64,000 nucleotides of DNA from Phascolarctos cinereus (Eukaryota > Chordata > Mammalia > Diprotodontia > Phascolarctidae): positions 9,602,501-9,666,500 of the forward strand of contig NW_018344008.1 in the NCBI RefSeq assembly GCF_002099425.1, in the 5' to 3' direction. The notes beneath the pieces were generated by a model. It was not told the DNA's origin. It searched no databases and worked only from the letters and a program-made list of their open reading frames with translations. Positions within the stretch are counted from its first letter, which is position 1. Every line of letters begins with the position of its first letter. The position numbers were made by a program, and so were the translations under genes. Shown here piece by piece: positions 10,916 through 22,204 of this stretch.

Positions 10916-11777
10916 GAATTTATAATCAATTTGGGGAGATAAAAAGGGAAAAATATTAAACAATTAGCCTTTTACATATATATATATATATATATGCATT
11001 AGCAAAGCCTTTCCAGACAGAAATCATCCTATATTGCTAAAATACAGCCTTTGCTGATGTTCTCCTTTGATTCCTGTTTGTAGTGTGGTGTTGACTCTGG
11101 GCTTTTGAAACTGGTACTAAATCATAAGCTCAGGCAGGCTGCCTGAAAAATGGAAAAACTTTGAGCAAATATAGAAGCCAATTATCAAATTGGCTTCAGA
11201 GTGATAAAGTTCTTGGCTATAGCAGTTCATGATCTAGTAAAGTATAGCTGCTTGGGGATATACATTGGTGGAGGAAACACCCACAGTGACTAAATCACAG
11301 ATCCCTCAGGAATTGAAGTCAGATGCAAAAATAGTCCTAATCACATTGTTAAGGACAAAGTAACAGCTTTGAGCAAAGAAGGAGTGATATTTTAGTTAAA
11401 AGTTAATAGTTACTGATAATCAAGACAAATACTCCTCAAATATGACCTATTAATTAACCCTAATCTCTGATCATATATCTATATGGGGACAAGCTGAAGT
11501 CCTAATAGTTGCAGTAAATAGCTGCTGTCTGAAAAGAAGTAGGGAGATGGGAACACAGAGATACAGATAATTGGTGACAGAATGAGAAGTCTGTTGAAGT
11601 GACATTGTTTCAGAGGCCTCATGAAATCTACATAGGCCTGAGACTCCTCACTCTGTCCCCAAATCATGAAGGCAATAAGATGACACAACCGAATTGGAAT
11701 GTGTCCAAGTACTCATATAGCAAAGGAAACTTAAACATGAATCCCCTCTAAAATAACTCTGACAAATTGTCACCCAG
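10916..11777. other. Unique stretch with (TA)n
   Basis: A short TA repeat lies at about 10,976-10,996. The rest shows no recognised repeat or gene. Confidence 0.45.
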
Positions 11778-12066
11778 CTTTCAATCAAAAATCTCTAGTG
11801 ATGGAGAACCTCCCAAGGCTGTGTATTCCACTTTGGGATAGCACTAATTTTTAGGAAACTTGTTCTTACATGAATACAAAGTCAATCTTTTTGCCCACTG
11901 TTCCTAATTCTCTCTAAGGCCAAGCGGAACAAATCTAATGTCTTCCACATGAAAGCACTTCAAGTACTTGAAGGCAGCCAGCATATCCTCCTAAAGTCTT
12001 TTATTTCTGGTTAAATTTGCCAAAGTCCTTCAAATGATTTTTATATGACATGATCTTTAATGGTGT
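11778..12066 (-). mobile_element. L3/CR1 LINE 3' fragment, minus strand
   Basis: Reads GTGATGGAGAACCTCCCAAG, TTAGGAAACTTGTTCTTACA and AAGCACTTCAAGTACTTGAA. These are the inverted 3' UTR-side markers shared with the L3 copies at 29,175 and 31,180. Confidence 0.65.
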
Positions 12067-12079
12067 TTACCATCTTGAT

Positions 12080-12140
12080 ATCAGGGGGCCTAGCACATAG
12101 TAGTTACTTAATAAATATTTATCAATTTGTTGATTGAGAT
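12080..12140 (+). mobile_element. L2/MIR 3' terminal fragment, plus strand
   Basis: GGGCCTAGCACATAGTAGTT then ACTTAATAAATATTTATCAA is the common L2/MIR terminal sequence. Only ~60 bp present. Confidence 0.5.
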
Positions 12141-12324
12141 CTGAGGACCTAAGCTTGGATATATTCAAAACTGCCATGACCCCTGGGAGCCAACAAAGGC
12201 CTTATGCCATGCAAGGGTGTGGCATGAAGTAAGAAAGGGCCACTTCCTGTGTTGCTGGTGATGCTGTAATAGGACTGGCACTGTCACCTACTGTCATGTA
12301 GGAGTCACGTAGGTGACAGAAGCA

Positions 12325-12430
12325 GCATTACTGTAGTGGAAAGAGAACAGGATTTGCAATCTGAGGATCTGGATTCAAGTTCTGGATTTTCTGCTTCCTA
12401 ACTGTGCGACCTTGGAAAAGTCTAGTAACA
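12325..12430 (+). mobile_element. MIR-like SINE 5' half, plus strand
   Basis: The tRNA-like head TGTAGTGGAAAGAGAACAGG, then TGAGGATCTGGATTCAAGTT and CTAACTGTGCGACCTTGG. It stops before the CORE 3' half. Confidence 0.6.
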
Positions 12431-12970
12431 GCCTGTTGCCAGTGAATGCTTTTGTTTGGCTTTCAAAACACAGACATTGATCATCAGAAGGGGTTCAAAC
12501 ATGATGAATGGATCTTCCAAAATTTTATTTGTGGGGCATTGCAGGATGTGATTGTGAAAGGGACATTAATAATGAAAGGATTTTGGCAGAGACAGAGTCT
12601 AAGACTTTGATGATTACTATTCAGTGAAACCAATTAAGATGACTAGGCTATCAATTAAGAGGAAGCAATCTTCCAGACATTATATTTCTCCCACTGTATT
12701 TTCCCACTACAGGAAGAGTGCTTGTTTTAAGAAGCAATCTTGTCAATATGTTGGAAGTCTGGCTAGTCTACTTTTAATCACAAAACAGAAGTTAGTATTG
12801 AGGAAGTGGTTTCTGTGTTGACAAGGAAAAATGACAGAGTATTGTGAAGTCTTAATTTGTAATATAATTGATTGTAAATTGTTTCCATATTTGCTGATGT
12901 AATTTGCAAACAGAAGATGATAGAACAGAACTTCAATCAAAGAATCAATCTACTCCTTAATTTGCTGGGA

Positions 12971-13002
<32 letters not shown>

Positions 13003-14276
13003 GTGTGAGGTGAGTGTACATATATGTGTATATCATTTATATGAAAACTTAAAGTGAATGATTTCACTTAAAATCATAAATGATGTTCACTTGCATGAAT
13101 ATTGTCATACTACATGGCAATTTTTCTTGTATCTGTGTCTAAAAATAATTCTATCTATTGTCAGATGTAGACTGAGGTGATGAAAAAAATCCTGGGCTAA
13201 ATATATAATGAGATAAATCTCCCTTTGTAGAGTGCAGAAATGTTGCCTTACCCAAGGGATTCACCAGGCAAAACCCAATGGTCCATTCCAATTTAGTTGG
13301 TTTATTAAAAAATGTAATAATGCATCCTTGTAGTATAGCTGAGACTTGTAGGAGATGAACCACAACTAAAGTTCTGCAATGAAAGTGATTACTTTATTCA
13401 AAAGTAACAGATTAGATAAAATGAAATAGCATTGTGAATCAAGAAGCTGTGTTCTTGTGTAGAAATCCATGGACTTGTGAGGGAAAGCATGGTGAAGGAC
13501 ATTTGGATAAAAATCAGTGAAGGGGAGAAATGTAAACAAAATTGCTGTGGTCATATATTAAAGACTTCCAAGAAAGGAAGAGGAACTGGTTGCTGAAATA
13601 GAAATGACAGAGATCTTGGGAGAAAGTGGCCATTCCCTTTTGTGAAAAATAAGTGTAACACATATCTGGAGCTACTATTATAACTTGCACTTGGAGTAGT
13701 ACTGGAGGTTTGGATCCTCCAGAGCACAGTTTACTACATCTCCCTCTCAGGGTTCTAGGAGTAAAACCAATGTATTGAAATTGTCTTCTCATGCTACTGC
13801 TCTGAGCCCCTATTCCATGTGTTCTGCACCCTCTCTCCACCCCCCATATCAATCATTAGGAATTACTCACCAATATTATTTGCCGGGGTCATCTAGTATT
13901 TCTCCAGTATCATTTAACCAGTTGATATCTCCTCAGTATTATCAAAAAGTAATTAACATCAATTAGCACTTACAAAAGGATGCTTACTGAAAAGATATAG
14001 CAAGGACCAAAGTATGAAAACATCTTTCCAAACCAGGGCACATTCTCCCCTCTACCACTTCGTTTCCTGGGGAGAGTGGGCTCCATTTTTGAAATGATCG
14101 CTACTAATCATTCTCCCCACCAAATTCACTTCCAGGTGTGGCCTAACCACTGATTGAGTCATTGCCTTATTTACAGGACACAGAATCTTGGCTACCAGGT
14201 TAATTCATTGTAGGCCTGGGTCATGTAGGTTGCTTCTCAGGGTTATACTGGCTCTTCAACTCACAGGTTGTGTTGT
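12431..14276. other. Unique stretch with a (TG)n microsatellite
   Basis: A (GT)n run lies at about 12,974-13,002. Open frames on both strands at 12,624-13,966 are all under 115 codons, show no domain and overlap each other, so I treat them as chance. No repeat family recognised. Confidence 0.4.
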
Positions 14277-14745
14277 TATGGTTTGTCCTTCCTTCTTGAA
14301 GAGGACCATGACATCAGGAAGATGATGACGTGATTTGCAATTGAATTGGATTTGAATGACGGAGGGCTGTGCAAAGTCACCAGCCTCACTTTCTTCTCCA
14401 GAACTCTCTGAGTCCAGTGGCCAGATATAGATCAGGACAACTGGAGATGGCCTAGGATGTAGTGGGAGATGTTGGCCTTTTTAAGCTAAGTTTTTTTTGA
14501 GTTCTCACTTTGAATGAGGCAACATCCATTCAGTGATTAGGCCTGTTTAATAAGTGAGTCAAAGGATGACCCCTTTAATTAAAAAAAGAAATCAAACTGT
14601 AAGAGAAAGACCCTCAGGGTTGCTGGCCAAAAGAGAAACAATTGTTATTTACCTCCACTCTGAGCCAACTGGCCTTCCTGTGGTGTCCATAGCAATTTCC
14701 AGACCTCTGGTGGTTTTTCTCACCCTTTGAAAAAGTTTTTTTTTA
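14277..14745 (-). mobile_element. RTE-tailed short repeat, long form, minus strand
   Basis: Same block order as 7,294-7,790: GTTTGTCCTTCCTTCTTGAA, CAGCCTCACTTTCTTCTCCA, CATCCATTCAGTGATTAGGC, then GACCCTCAGGGTTGCTGGCC. Two long copies sharing ~480 bp define this as a real family rather than a chance extension. Confidence 0.65.
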
Positions 14746-14769
14746 AATAATCTGAGGTTCAAGAAATAG

Positions 14770-15725
14770 TTCAAAGAACCAACGAAGTGACCAACAAACC
14801 TTTGTTAAGAGCCTATTATCTGCCAGAAATCGTACCAAGTATTGGCATAAAGATAAAAATGAAATAGTCCCTGCCACTATGTTCTGTAGAAGGAAATAAC
14901 AGGAACAAATATAAATATACCCATGCTACAGCTTCTTGGAGCCACAGGTCAGAGTTGGGGGATGAGTGGACACCAAAGAAGGATGAGTAGCCCTGAAAAG
15001 GGCTCCGCAAACAGTCATACCAGAGGTGCTAGTCCTGCCTGAACACCAGTAAAGGGGTCACATAGGAAGCTGGGGATTCTAAGAGGTGGAAATGAGTAAG
15101 AACTACATTCCAGGCATGGGACATAGGATATGCAAAGGTATAGAGATGAGAGATGGAACGTTATATGAGAGGAGCAACAAAAATACCAATTTTGTCTTGA
15201 CTGTAGAGAGCACAAAGCAATGTAAAATTCTAGACAATATAAAACAAGTCTAGAAAGGTAATTTGGAGTCATTTTACCTACAGTCAATTTGCCTAGGAAG
15301 GTAAATTGGAGTCAAGATGTGAAGAGCTTTAAATTCCAGATATTGTAGTTTATATTTGACACACTTGACTCGAGCATAGTGATGTCATTTTGGTCCTCTT
15401 TGAGAACAAAGGACAACAACCTACCAACAGGGAGCCACTGCAGTTTATTGAGCAGGGTAGATATATGGTCAGGAATTCCTATGGTTTAGGAATGCCATTT
15501 GGGCAGCTGTATGGAGTATGGATTGGGGAAATGGTTGAGGAAGAAAGACCAACAAGAAGACTATTGTAATAGTCCAGAAAAGAGGTGATGAGAGCGTGAA
15601 TTAGGGTGACGTCTGTAGGAGCAGAGAAAGAGATAGATGTGAGAGATATTGTAGAGGCCTATAAGACTTTGCACCTCATTGGACATATGTGATTTTGGGT
15701 GAGGAGTCAAGGAAGACTCCTAGGT
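14770..15725 (-). mobile_element. L2 LINE, minus strand, with a tiny RTE insertion
   Basis: Inverted L2 markers run through the block: GCCACTATGTTCTGTAGAAG, CATTCCAGGCATGGGACATA, GGGAGCCACTGCAGTTTATT, TGTAATAGTCCAGAAAAGAG. On the minus strand these encode the C-terminal part of the L2 reverse transcriptase and its 3' UTR. A ~65-bp RTE 3' end sits at 15,361-15,428. The right side abuts an L3 copy. Confidence 0.65.
15361..15428 (+). mobile_element. Extremely 5'-truncated RTE-type LINE (3' end only)
   Basis: ACACTTGACTCGAGCATAGT then GGTCCTCTTTGAGAACAAAG and GACAACAACC matches the last ~65 bp of the RTE-type LINE ending at 46,586. It lies exactly between two adjoining L2 segments (TATTTGAC | AGGGAGCCACTG), so it is an insertion, not part of L2. 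Confidence 0.65.
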
Positions 15726-15739
15726 TATATACAACCTCA

Positions 15740-16250
15740 GAAAAATTTGTATTCCTGCTCCGTAGTACCCAAATGTTAGACAACATTTGGGGTATCATGC
15801 TCAGTTCTAAGGATCACATTTTGTAAAGAAATTGGCAAATTAGAGTTTGTTCAAAGGAAAGTGATTAATATGGGGAAATGAGGAACAAAGTGATCTTAGA
15901 TTTGGTTGAAGGAATTATTATGTTTAGCCTGGAGGAGGAAGACTTAAGAAGCAAGTGCTTCAAGTATTTGAAGGGCCATCATGTGGAAGAGGGAGGAACT
16001 AGGGTCAGTTAGAAGTTGCAGAGAAGCAAATTTAGATGATGCAAAGAAAAGCTTCTAAAAATTTAGAGCTTCTCCAAAGAGGAATTTGCTGGCTCAGAGG
16101 TAGTGTATTTACCATTCCTGGAAGTCTTTAAGCAGAATCTACATGACTACTTGATGATAGTACCTAGGGAATTCCTGTAAGTTGGTCAATATTTTTACTA
16201 TGGACCTCTCAAATTTGACATTATGTGAATCTATGATTATAATATTTCAT
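15740..16250 (+). mobile_element. L3/CR1 LINE 3' end, plus strand
   Basis: Plus-strand L3 markers are in order: ATCATGCTCAGTTCTAAGGA, TTTAGCCTGGAGGAGGAAGA, CAAGTATTTGAAGGGCCATC, GGAAGTCTTTAAGCAGAATC. The block ends near GTGAATCTATGATT, the usual CR1-like end. 5'-truncated, non-coding. Confidence 0.75.
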
Positions 16251-17709
16251 ATCCTCTCAATAACAATAGTGTAAATAGAGAGTGATTTTGTGCCATTTGG
16301 CATTAAAGTGAATGAAACAAAAATAGCTTCTAGGGCTATACCCATTTTCTCTATTGTCCTTGGGAAATGTGCATAGGAATGAGATAATGTATCAGATTCA
16401 AAGGACTTATTTTTAGACACTCAATAAAAGATCTGACTCTTCTGTCTATCCCCCAGATTTAGCATTAAATTTTATTCTTTGTATATTAAGTCTGTCAGCA
16501 CATCAGAAATATAGAAGACAACTTTCTCATAAAACATATACCTTAGTGAAACTTATTAAGGATATATTGTTTTAGTCAGTAAAGACCTGAATGCCAAAGA
16601 CACAGGCACAACCAACTTCTTCCAGGTGCATCTAGAAGGAAGGATATATCTCGTTCTGGGCCTGTAGGTCTAGTGTCACATTGAACATTTATGTTATGAA
16701 AGTGCCCAATTATTTTGAGAGAGAACTTCAGTGAAACAGTGGTTTCTCAGCTTTCCCTTTATATGCAGAGTCCTATCTCTGATGTCTTCTGGTGATGCTT
16801 TATCAGTTTCCCATTTTTCAGGAATTCCAGGGAAATGATAGGTAGGAAGATAAGATAATTTCTGTAGCCTCCATTCTCATGAATCTATGAACATTACAAT
16901 TGGTTGAAGTGCTGAAGAAGGGAGAGAAGGAAAGTGGAAAGGGGTATGAATGATCCCAAGGCTGACCTTGCAAATTTATTGTTCAACATATAAAAAAGTG
17001 GGGTGGGGTGGAGTGGAGTGGGCTACTTTTATGCCTTTGGCTGGTTTCTGTGAGACATTCCTTGTTTATATAACCTCAGAGCATTGGGAAGGAAACATGG
17101 ACAAAAAACAAAGATGCCATTGTTTGCCTATGGCCTGAATTTCCTAACTCTTTCAGGCTAGTCTCCAAACTTTCAAACAAATTATTTATATACATACAGT
17201 AAACAGGTAAATATCTGCCTAGTATGTTTGTTGAATACTTCATAGATTTGTGTGTCTTGGTCCATGAATTAGCTGGTACCTGCCAGTAGGGAGGCTGAAA
17301 AATACCTTCACTACAAACAACAGTAGGCAAATATTGGCTAGAATATGAAGAAAGCCCTAGGTTACAATATCCCAATATCTGGCTGATGTTCACTGAAAAG
17401 TATAACAACTCCCTGAAGATCTGGCTAAGTGATATAGTCCTTCAATTATTTTATTTATATAATTTAATTCTTATTCTCCAAATGTAAAAATAAACAAATA
17501 TGTTATGAATGAGGCTCATATGTGAACATGTCATTGATTAATTCATTCATCCATCCATTTATCCATTAAATAAATATTCATTTAGCATGTTGCTGAAAAT
17601 TACAATATTCAAAGATATCATCCTACACATTTGCCCAGTGCTTTATGTCGTTATGATTTCTCTAAGTGTCAGATGGAGACACTACAATTGAGGCATACAC
17701 TATAATGTT
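16251..17709. other. Unique stretch
   Basis: A G-rich patch (GGGGTGGGGTGGAGTGGAG) lies at about 16,998-17,016. Open frames at 16,950-17,408 on opposite strands overlap and have no recognised domain. No repeat family recognised. Confidence 0.4.
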
Positions 17710-17720
17710 CTAAATTTTTC

Positions 17721-17886
17721 TTTTCTTTCTTTCTTTCTTTCTTTTTTTTTTTGCAAGGCAATTGGGGTTAAGTGACTTGCCCAGAGTTACACAGCTAGTA
17801 AGTGTTATGTGTCTGAGGCTGGATTTGAATTCGGGTCCTCCTGACTCCAGGGCCAATGCTTTATTTACTGTGCCACCTAGCTGCCC
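17721..17886 (-). mobile_element. Poly-A-tailed tRNA SINE, minus strand, with TSD
   Basis: The inverted element runs from a T/C-rich tail through TTAAGTGACTTGCCCAGAGT and CACAGCTAGTAAGTG to the head end GCCACCTAGCTGCCCC. An 11-bp direct repeat CTAAATTTTTC flanks it at 17,710-17,720 and 17,887-17,897. The poly-A type tail and intact TSD indicate L1-driven insertion. Confidence 0.85.
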
Positions 17887-17897
17887 CTAAATTTTTC

Positions 17898-18707
17898 ATT
17901 TTTTACTATAACTAGAAAAATTTTCAATTAATCTAATTTCTTTTTAGGTTCTAGGCTTTCTTCAGAATAGATAATGCCAGTTTTCATACTCAGTCACATA
18001 GGCTTTTCAAGAAGGAAATCCTTCTTGATAGAAATGATTTGCCGTAGTCCTTCTGTTTCCTTGAGAAATATACATTCGTCTATATCCCACGCCTTCCCTT
18101 GCACATATGCAAAAGTGGATTTCATCTTAAATTAATTCCACAAATGTTGTAATAAGAAAAGGTATTTTCAACTGTCATAGCAAGATCTGCTGTGTGACAG
18201 GAGACTTGGAACAAGGATGGAGTATGGCTCAACCATTGTTAAAGGTTAATGTTGCTATCATTACATTCCTTTGACTAGTTCCCATAACCAGCCAGCAGTG
18301 GTAGATAAAAATATGAGCTATTTCTTTGTGTTGGCAAAATTGCAATTCAAAAAGACATAGTTTCCTAAGTTATTTTTAAACTATACTGTTTATAGTGCTC
18401 TGAGTTTGGTTAACTGAAAAAAAACCCCACCTTTTTAAAAAATAAAAGGAAAATTGTTTAAGCCTTTGGTTATATAAATATGGTGCAGTGGTTTTCTGCT
18501 ACTAAGTAGAGGTTTTCTTATGAGGCCTTCAGAACTCAAGGGGAAATTGAGGAATCTTGGAGGTTATTTGTATATATAAATACGGTCATATTTACGTATG
18601 TTTATATATATATTTTGATACATATGTTTGTTTTTATTCTTTTCTCAGAGCTTAATATATTTTAAAACATTGAGAGCAACTGCTTTACTCATCTGTTATA
18701 TAACAGA
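17898..18707. other. Unique stretch
   Basis: AT-rich, with TATATATA-like patches near 18,570-18,625. Nothing else recognised. Confidence 0.4.
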
Positions 18708-18770
18708 AGGAAGGAAGGAAGGAATGAAGGAAGGAAGGAAGGAAGGAAGGTAGGAAGGAAGGAAGGAAGC
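18708..18770. repeat. (GGAA)n microsatellite
   Basis: About 60 bases of GGAA repeat with a few substitutions. It sits directly at the 3' (left) end of the antisense MIR that follows. Confidence 0.9.
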
Positions 18771-19025
18771 ATTTATTAAGTGCTTAATATATGCCAGGCA
18801 TTGTGGTAAGTACTTTACAAATATTATCTGATTGAATTCTCACAACAACCTTGTGAAGTAGGAGCAATTATTATTATCCCCATTTTACAGGTGAGGAAAC
18901 TGAAGCACATAAATGTTAAGTGACTTCCTCAGGGTCACACAGCTAGTAAGTGTCTGAGACTGGATTTGAACTCAGATTTTTCCGATTCCAGGCTGGTGCT
19001 GTGTCCACTGTGGCATGTGGCTATC
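18771..19025 (-). mobile_element. Near-full-length MIR, minus strand
   Basis: From left: TTATTAAGTGCTTAATATAT, CTCACAACAACCTTGTGAAG, TTATCCCCATTTTACAGGTG, CAGGGTCACACAGCTAGTAA, TTTGAACTCAGATTTTTCC and a tRNA-like end. This is the whole MIR plan inverted, about 255 bp, with an L2-type tail. Confidence 0.8.
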
Positions 19026-19961
19026 TCTAATGGCTTTGGATTGCAGTCTCGAATAATTAAATCTATTTTACAGTTGCCCTTGTGCCTGGCAAAGTGCCAG
19101 GAAATTTTTATTAGTTCCTTGGAGAACCAGTTGAAATAAAAACCTTGGTAGCTATCTTTCTCTTTTCCCTTCCCCATCTTTACCTGCTCTCCTGGGGTCC
19201 TCACTGCTGCTGTCCTTTCCCTATGGCCAGCTTTTTCTCTCATATCTCACTTGAGGGAAGAGAGCTAGATGAGTCCACAAATGCATGGTGAATTAACTTT
19301 TAATTCATAACCTCAAGCCTGAGTTTTGAGCGATTTTTCATTGTTCAAGGAGGAAGCCTCTGAGGGACTATATATTTCTCAGTCTTTTCTTGGCTTAGAT
19401 TATTTTTTCTTGCAATTTTATGCTGTTTTGTTGATGCCCTTTGATTTTACACAAAAGTTATTTCCAGAGATCACACTAACTCTCTAACTTCCTTACTCAC
19501 AAAGAAAAGTAAAGTGAGAATAACAGTGACTGTGTCTAAAAGTATATGCAGCATAATCCCATGCAATTCTACGAAAAGGAGTGAGGTAGGTTTCCTTACT
19601 TATCCAGGGGCGGTTGGTCATTACAAGTTCTCAGAATTTGCCTGCATTTTAATATTCTTTTCATTTAAATAATTTCAGAATTAGACTTATGTTAGTTACT
19701 TCTTCAGAACTTTTCAGGAATTTCCTCATCCAGAATTCTGCACTGAAATAACTGTTTGGGTTCTATAAATGACTTGTGTAGTGATAAATAAATATCTGTT
19801 GAATCAAGTTCACAACTTGACACTATGATTATCTTTATTTACCACTGTTTCACAAATAAAGAATAGTAGATTTAAAAAAAAATTCTATAACCTCAAAAAT
19901 GTATTTCAGCTGAGATGAACATCTTTATAGTCCTCTATTGCTTTTGCTACATCAAGTTATA
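19026..19961. other. Unique stretch
   Basis: No gene or repeat recognised. The open frame at 18,935-19,243 on the minus strand overlaps the MIR head and is not convincing. Confidence 0.4.
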
Positions 19962-20035
19962 TCAATCAATGACAAGTATTTATGAAATGCTGACTCTGTG
20001 CCAGGTACTGTGCTAAGTGCTGGGGATGTAAGTAC
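19962..20035 (-). mobile_element. L2 3' end fragment, minus strand
   Basis: ACAAGTATTTATGAAATGCT then CTGTGCCAGGTACTGTGCTA and AGTGCTGGGGATG are the inverted L2 3' terminus. Confidence 0.55.
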
Positions 20036-20399
20036 AGAGTCATTTAAATTTGTTAAACCCTCTGGAAGAGAAATGTGCTCTATTCCTTCTTATGTGGCTG
20101 AGATAGGGAATTATTTGCACCTGGACTCATGAAGTTGAATTTCCCCTCACAGCCAGCTCATAGATGAGGATCTGAAAGGAAATTTATTTCCTAAAGGAAA
20201 TAAGTTTAATTGATTGGATTTATTCAGCCTCCCCTTACCCACCCAAGGCCTGACACACCTCATGCTTAGCCTGTTTTTTGGGAAATTAGATACTGCCTTC
20301 CGGTAAGCCAAATGACTTCACACTTTAGCTTTGGGTCTCTCCCGTCACATTACCATACTAGTGTTAGATGATCAATTGGTGAAATTTGAGCAGAAGGTT
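20036..20399. other. Unique stretch
   Basis: No recognised repeat. It lies upstream of the fossil ERV region and could hold part of that element, but I see no diagnostic sequence. Confidence 0.3.
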
Positions 20400-20800
20400 A
20401 GGACAGTTTGACTTGGGCAAATACAGTTGTTAGAGCAAATAGACACTATGGGAATGGAGGGAGGAGTCACAGAGCCTGCCACCCCGCCAGGTAGGGCAGA
20501 GGGGGATGATAGCAACTCCAGGAGGGAGCTTTGGGTATGGATCCTGAAGCATGGGGTTGATAAGAAAGCAATCGATGTCCAGTTTGTGAGGGCACTCATA
20601 AATCTACAATGGGAGATCAAGCACCAGGAAACTAGTATCCCTTCAACCCACCCAGTTCTGAGGTATCCTCCAAAGCTCTTGCCTCATCATTCAGGGGAGA
20701 TTACAGAGGGTGGGCCATGGAGGCAAGGGATGCTGTGGGCTCAGCATTTGTGTGGGCCCTTTCAGCAACTTTTAAGCATATCACTGTGAATGAAAACATT
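20400..20800 (+). other. Possible upstream part of the fossil ERV
   Basis: This GC-richer block has plus-strand coding character and lies in the same orientation as the pol fragment downstream. I cannot match it to a specific retroviral domain. Its link to the ERV rests on position and composition only. No host gene family recognised. Confidence 0.25.
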
Positions 20801-21063
20801 TAGTGTTACCTGAACCACTGCACATAATTAACACCATGCAATATCAGGTCCCCATGGTGGGTGAAAGATAGATTTTTTTTTTTCAGTGATGGAGGTGAAG
20901 GAAGCTGGAGTACTTCATTATACCAGATCACCTTGCAACAACCCTATGAGGAAGGCATGTGGTACCTAGTAGCTTACAGTGGACTCCGGGGAGTTGAACA
21001 AAGTTATCAGACCTATTTTATAGCTGTTGTCAATGTTGTAGACCAAGAAACTTTAGTCTAGAG

Positions 21064-21266
21064 CAAGGATGGGGAACCTGTGGCCTCAAGGCCACATGTG
21101 GCCCTCTAGGTCCCCAAGTGTGGCTCTTTGACTGAATCCAAACTTCACAGAACAAGTCCCCTTAATAAAAGGATTTGTTCTGTAAAACTTTGACTCAGTC
21201 AAAAGGCCACATCCAAGGACCTAGAAGGCCACATGTGGCCTCAAGGCTCCAGATTCCCCACCGCTG
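21064..21266. mobile_element. Foldback hAT-like MITE
   Basis: About 203 bp that is inverted-repeat over nearly its whole length. The ends read CAAGGATGGGGAACCTGTGG and CAGATTCCCCACCGCTG, inner arms carry GGCCACATGTGGCC twice, and the centre pairs CAGAACAA with TTGTTCTG. CTAGA occurs directly outside both ends (21,058-21,062 and 21,267-21,271), consistent with a decayed target duplication. A CAGGGGTGGGGAAC-type terminus is typical of hAT/Charlie-class non-autonomous elements. It lies just upstream of the recognisable ERV pol segment. Confidence 0.75.
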
Positions 21267-21299
21267 CTAGAATAACTAGTATGGGTCTATCAACCTTGC

Positions 21300-21845
21300 C
21301 AATGCTGCTTTTTCTCCCCCCTCTATTTCTGTGGCTGAAACTAGTAAGGAATGGCTAGCTTTCATTTCGGAAGGAATCCAATTTACTTTCACTGTTCTGC
21401 CTCAGGGCTACCCAAGCTCTTCTTCATACTGCTATATTGTGGTGGACAGAGACCTGAAAGATGTTTCCCTTCCTGAGGTCATTGTTGTACACCATTACAT
21501 CGATGACAGACATATTGTTGTCTGGGCCAGATGAGGCTACAGTGGCAGAAGTTCTACATCAGATGGTGGTCCATATGACAGACAAGGGGTAGGAAATCAA
21601 CCCTAAGGAAGTTCAGGGTCCAGACTGCTCACTGAAGTTTTGGGAAATACAGTAGGTGGGGAAAGCCCAGTGGATTCCAGTCATAGTCTGGGATAAACTA
21701 CTGACACTTGCTTCCCCAACATCTAAGGAGAAATGCCAGAGACTTTTTGGACACTTCAGATTTTAGAAAACTCACATTCCTCACCTGAATATTCTGATGG
21801 TCCTCATTTACCAAGTCACTCACAAGTCAGTGACTTTCAAATGGG
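21300..21845 (+). mobile_element. Fossil ERV pol fragment (ERV-L/class III-like)
   Basis: A decayed reverse-transcriptase segment is present. The TFTVLPQGY-type block and the YIDD active-site motif are followed by the segment that in retroviruses leads to the thumb/connection region (KGxEINP-like and IPHL-like stretches). The pattern resembles ERV-L or related class III elements more than LINE reverse transcriptases. No LTR pair, gag or env was identified around it. The copy is a broken, old partial element with several breaks. Confidence 0.65.
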
Positions 21846-22204
21846 GCCCTGGAAGATGGAAAGTCTTTGTTTTGCTAAGCTGTTCATGATCAGCTAAGTG
21901 TTATTCTTGGAATTTATTTGTAATGTTGATTGATAATGGAGTCATACCATTTAACAGACTGGATGACATAGCTCAATAGAGATAAAATATTTAAATCACT
22001 GACAGACAGGACTATGATACATTATTAATTAATGAAACTATTCTATTCTTATTGGTTCCTTTTGCTGACACCATTTCTGCCCTAGCTGAGAAGTGACTGG
22101 AAGTTAATGACAATATTAATGGGTGGGGGTGATAGTGGTAATTTGGAGTAGGTGACAGTAGTAGCCTAGATGTTTGGTGAATAAAGAACATGATGGTAAT
22201 TCCA
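21846..22204. other. Unique stretch
   Basis: No gene or repeat recognised with confidence. Confidence 0.35.

Noticed and set aside
13514-13966. 112-codon minus frame and opposing plus frame
   Set aside because: No recognisable domain, no coding signature, and they overlap each other on opposite strands.
20427-20789. 120-codon plus frame as a host gene
   Set aside because: It adjoins and is co-oriented with the fossil ERV pol, has no splice context and matches no host family that I know.
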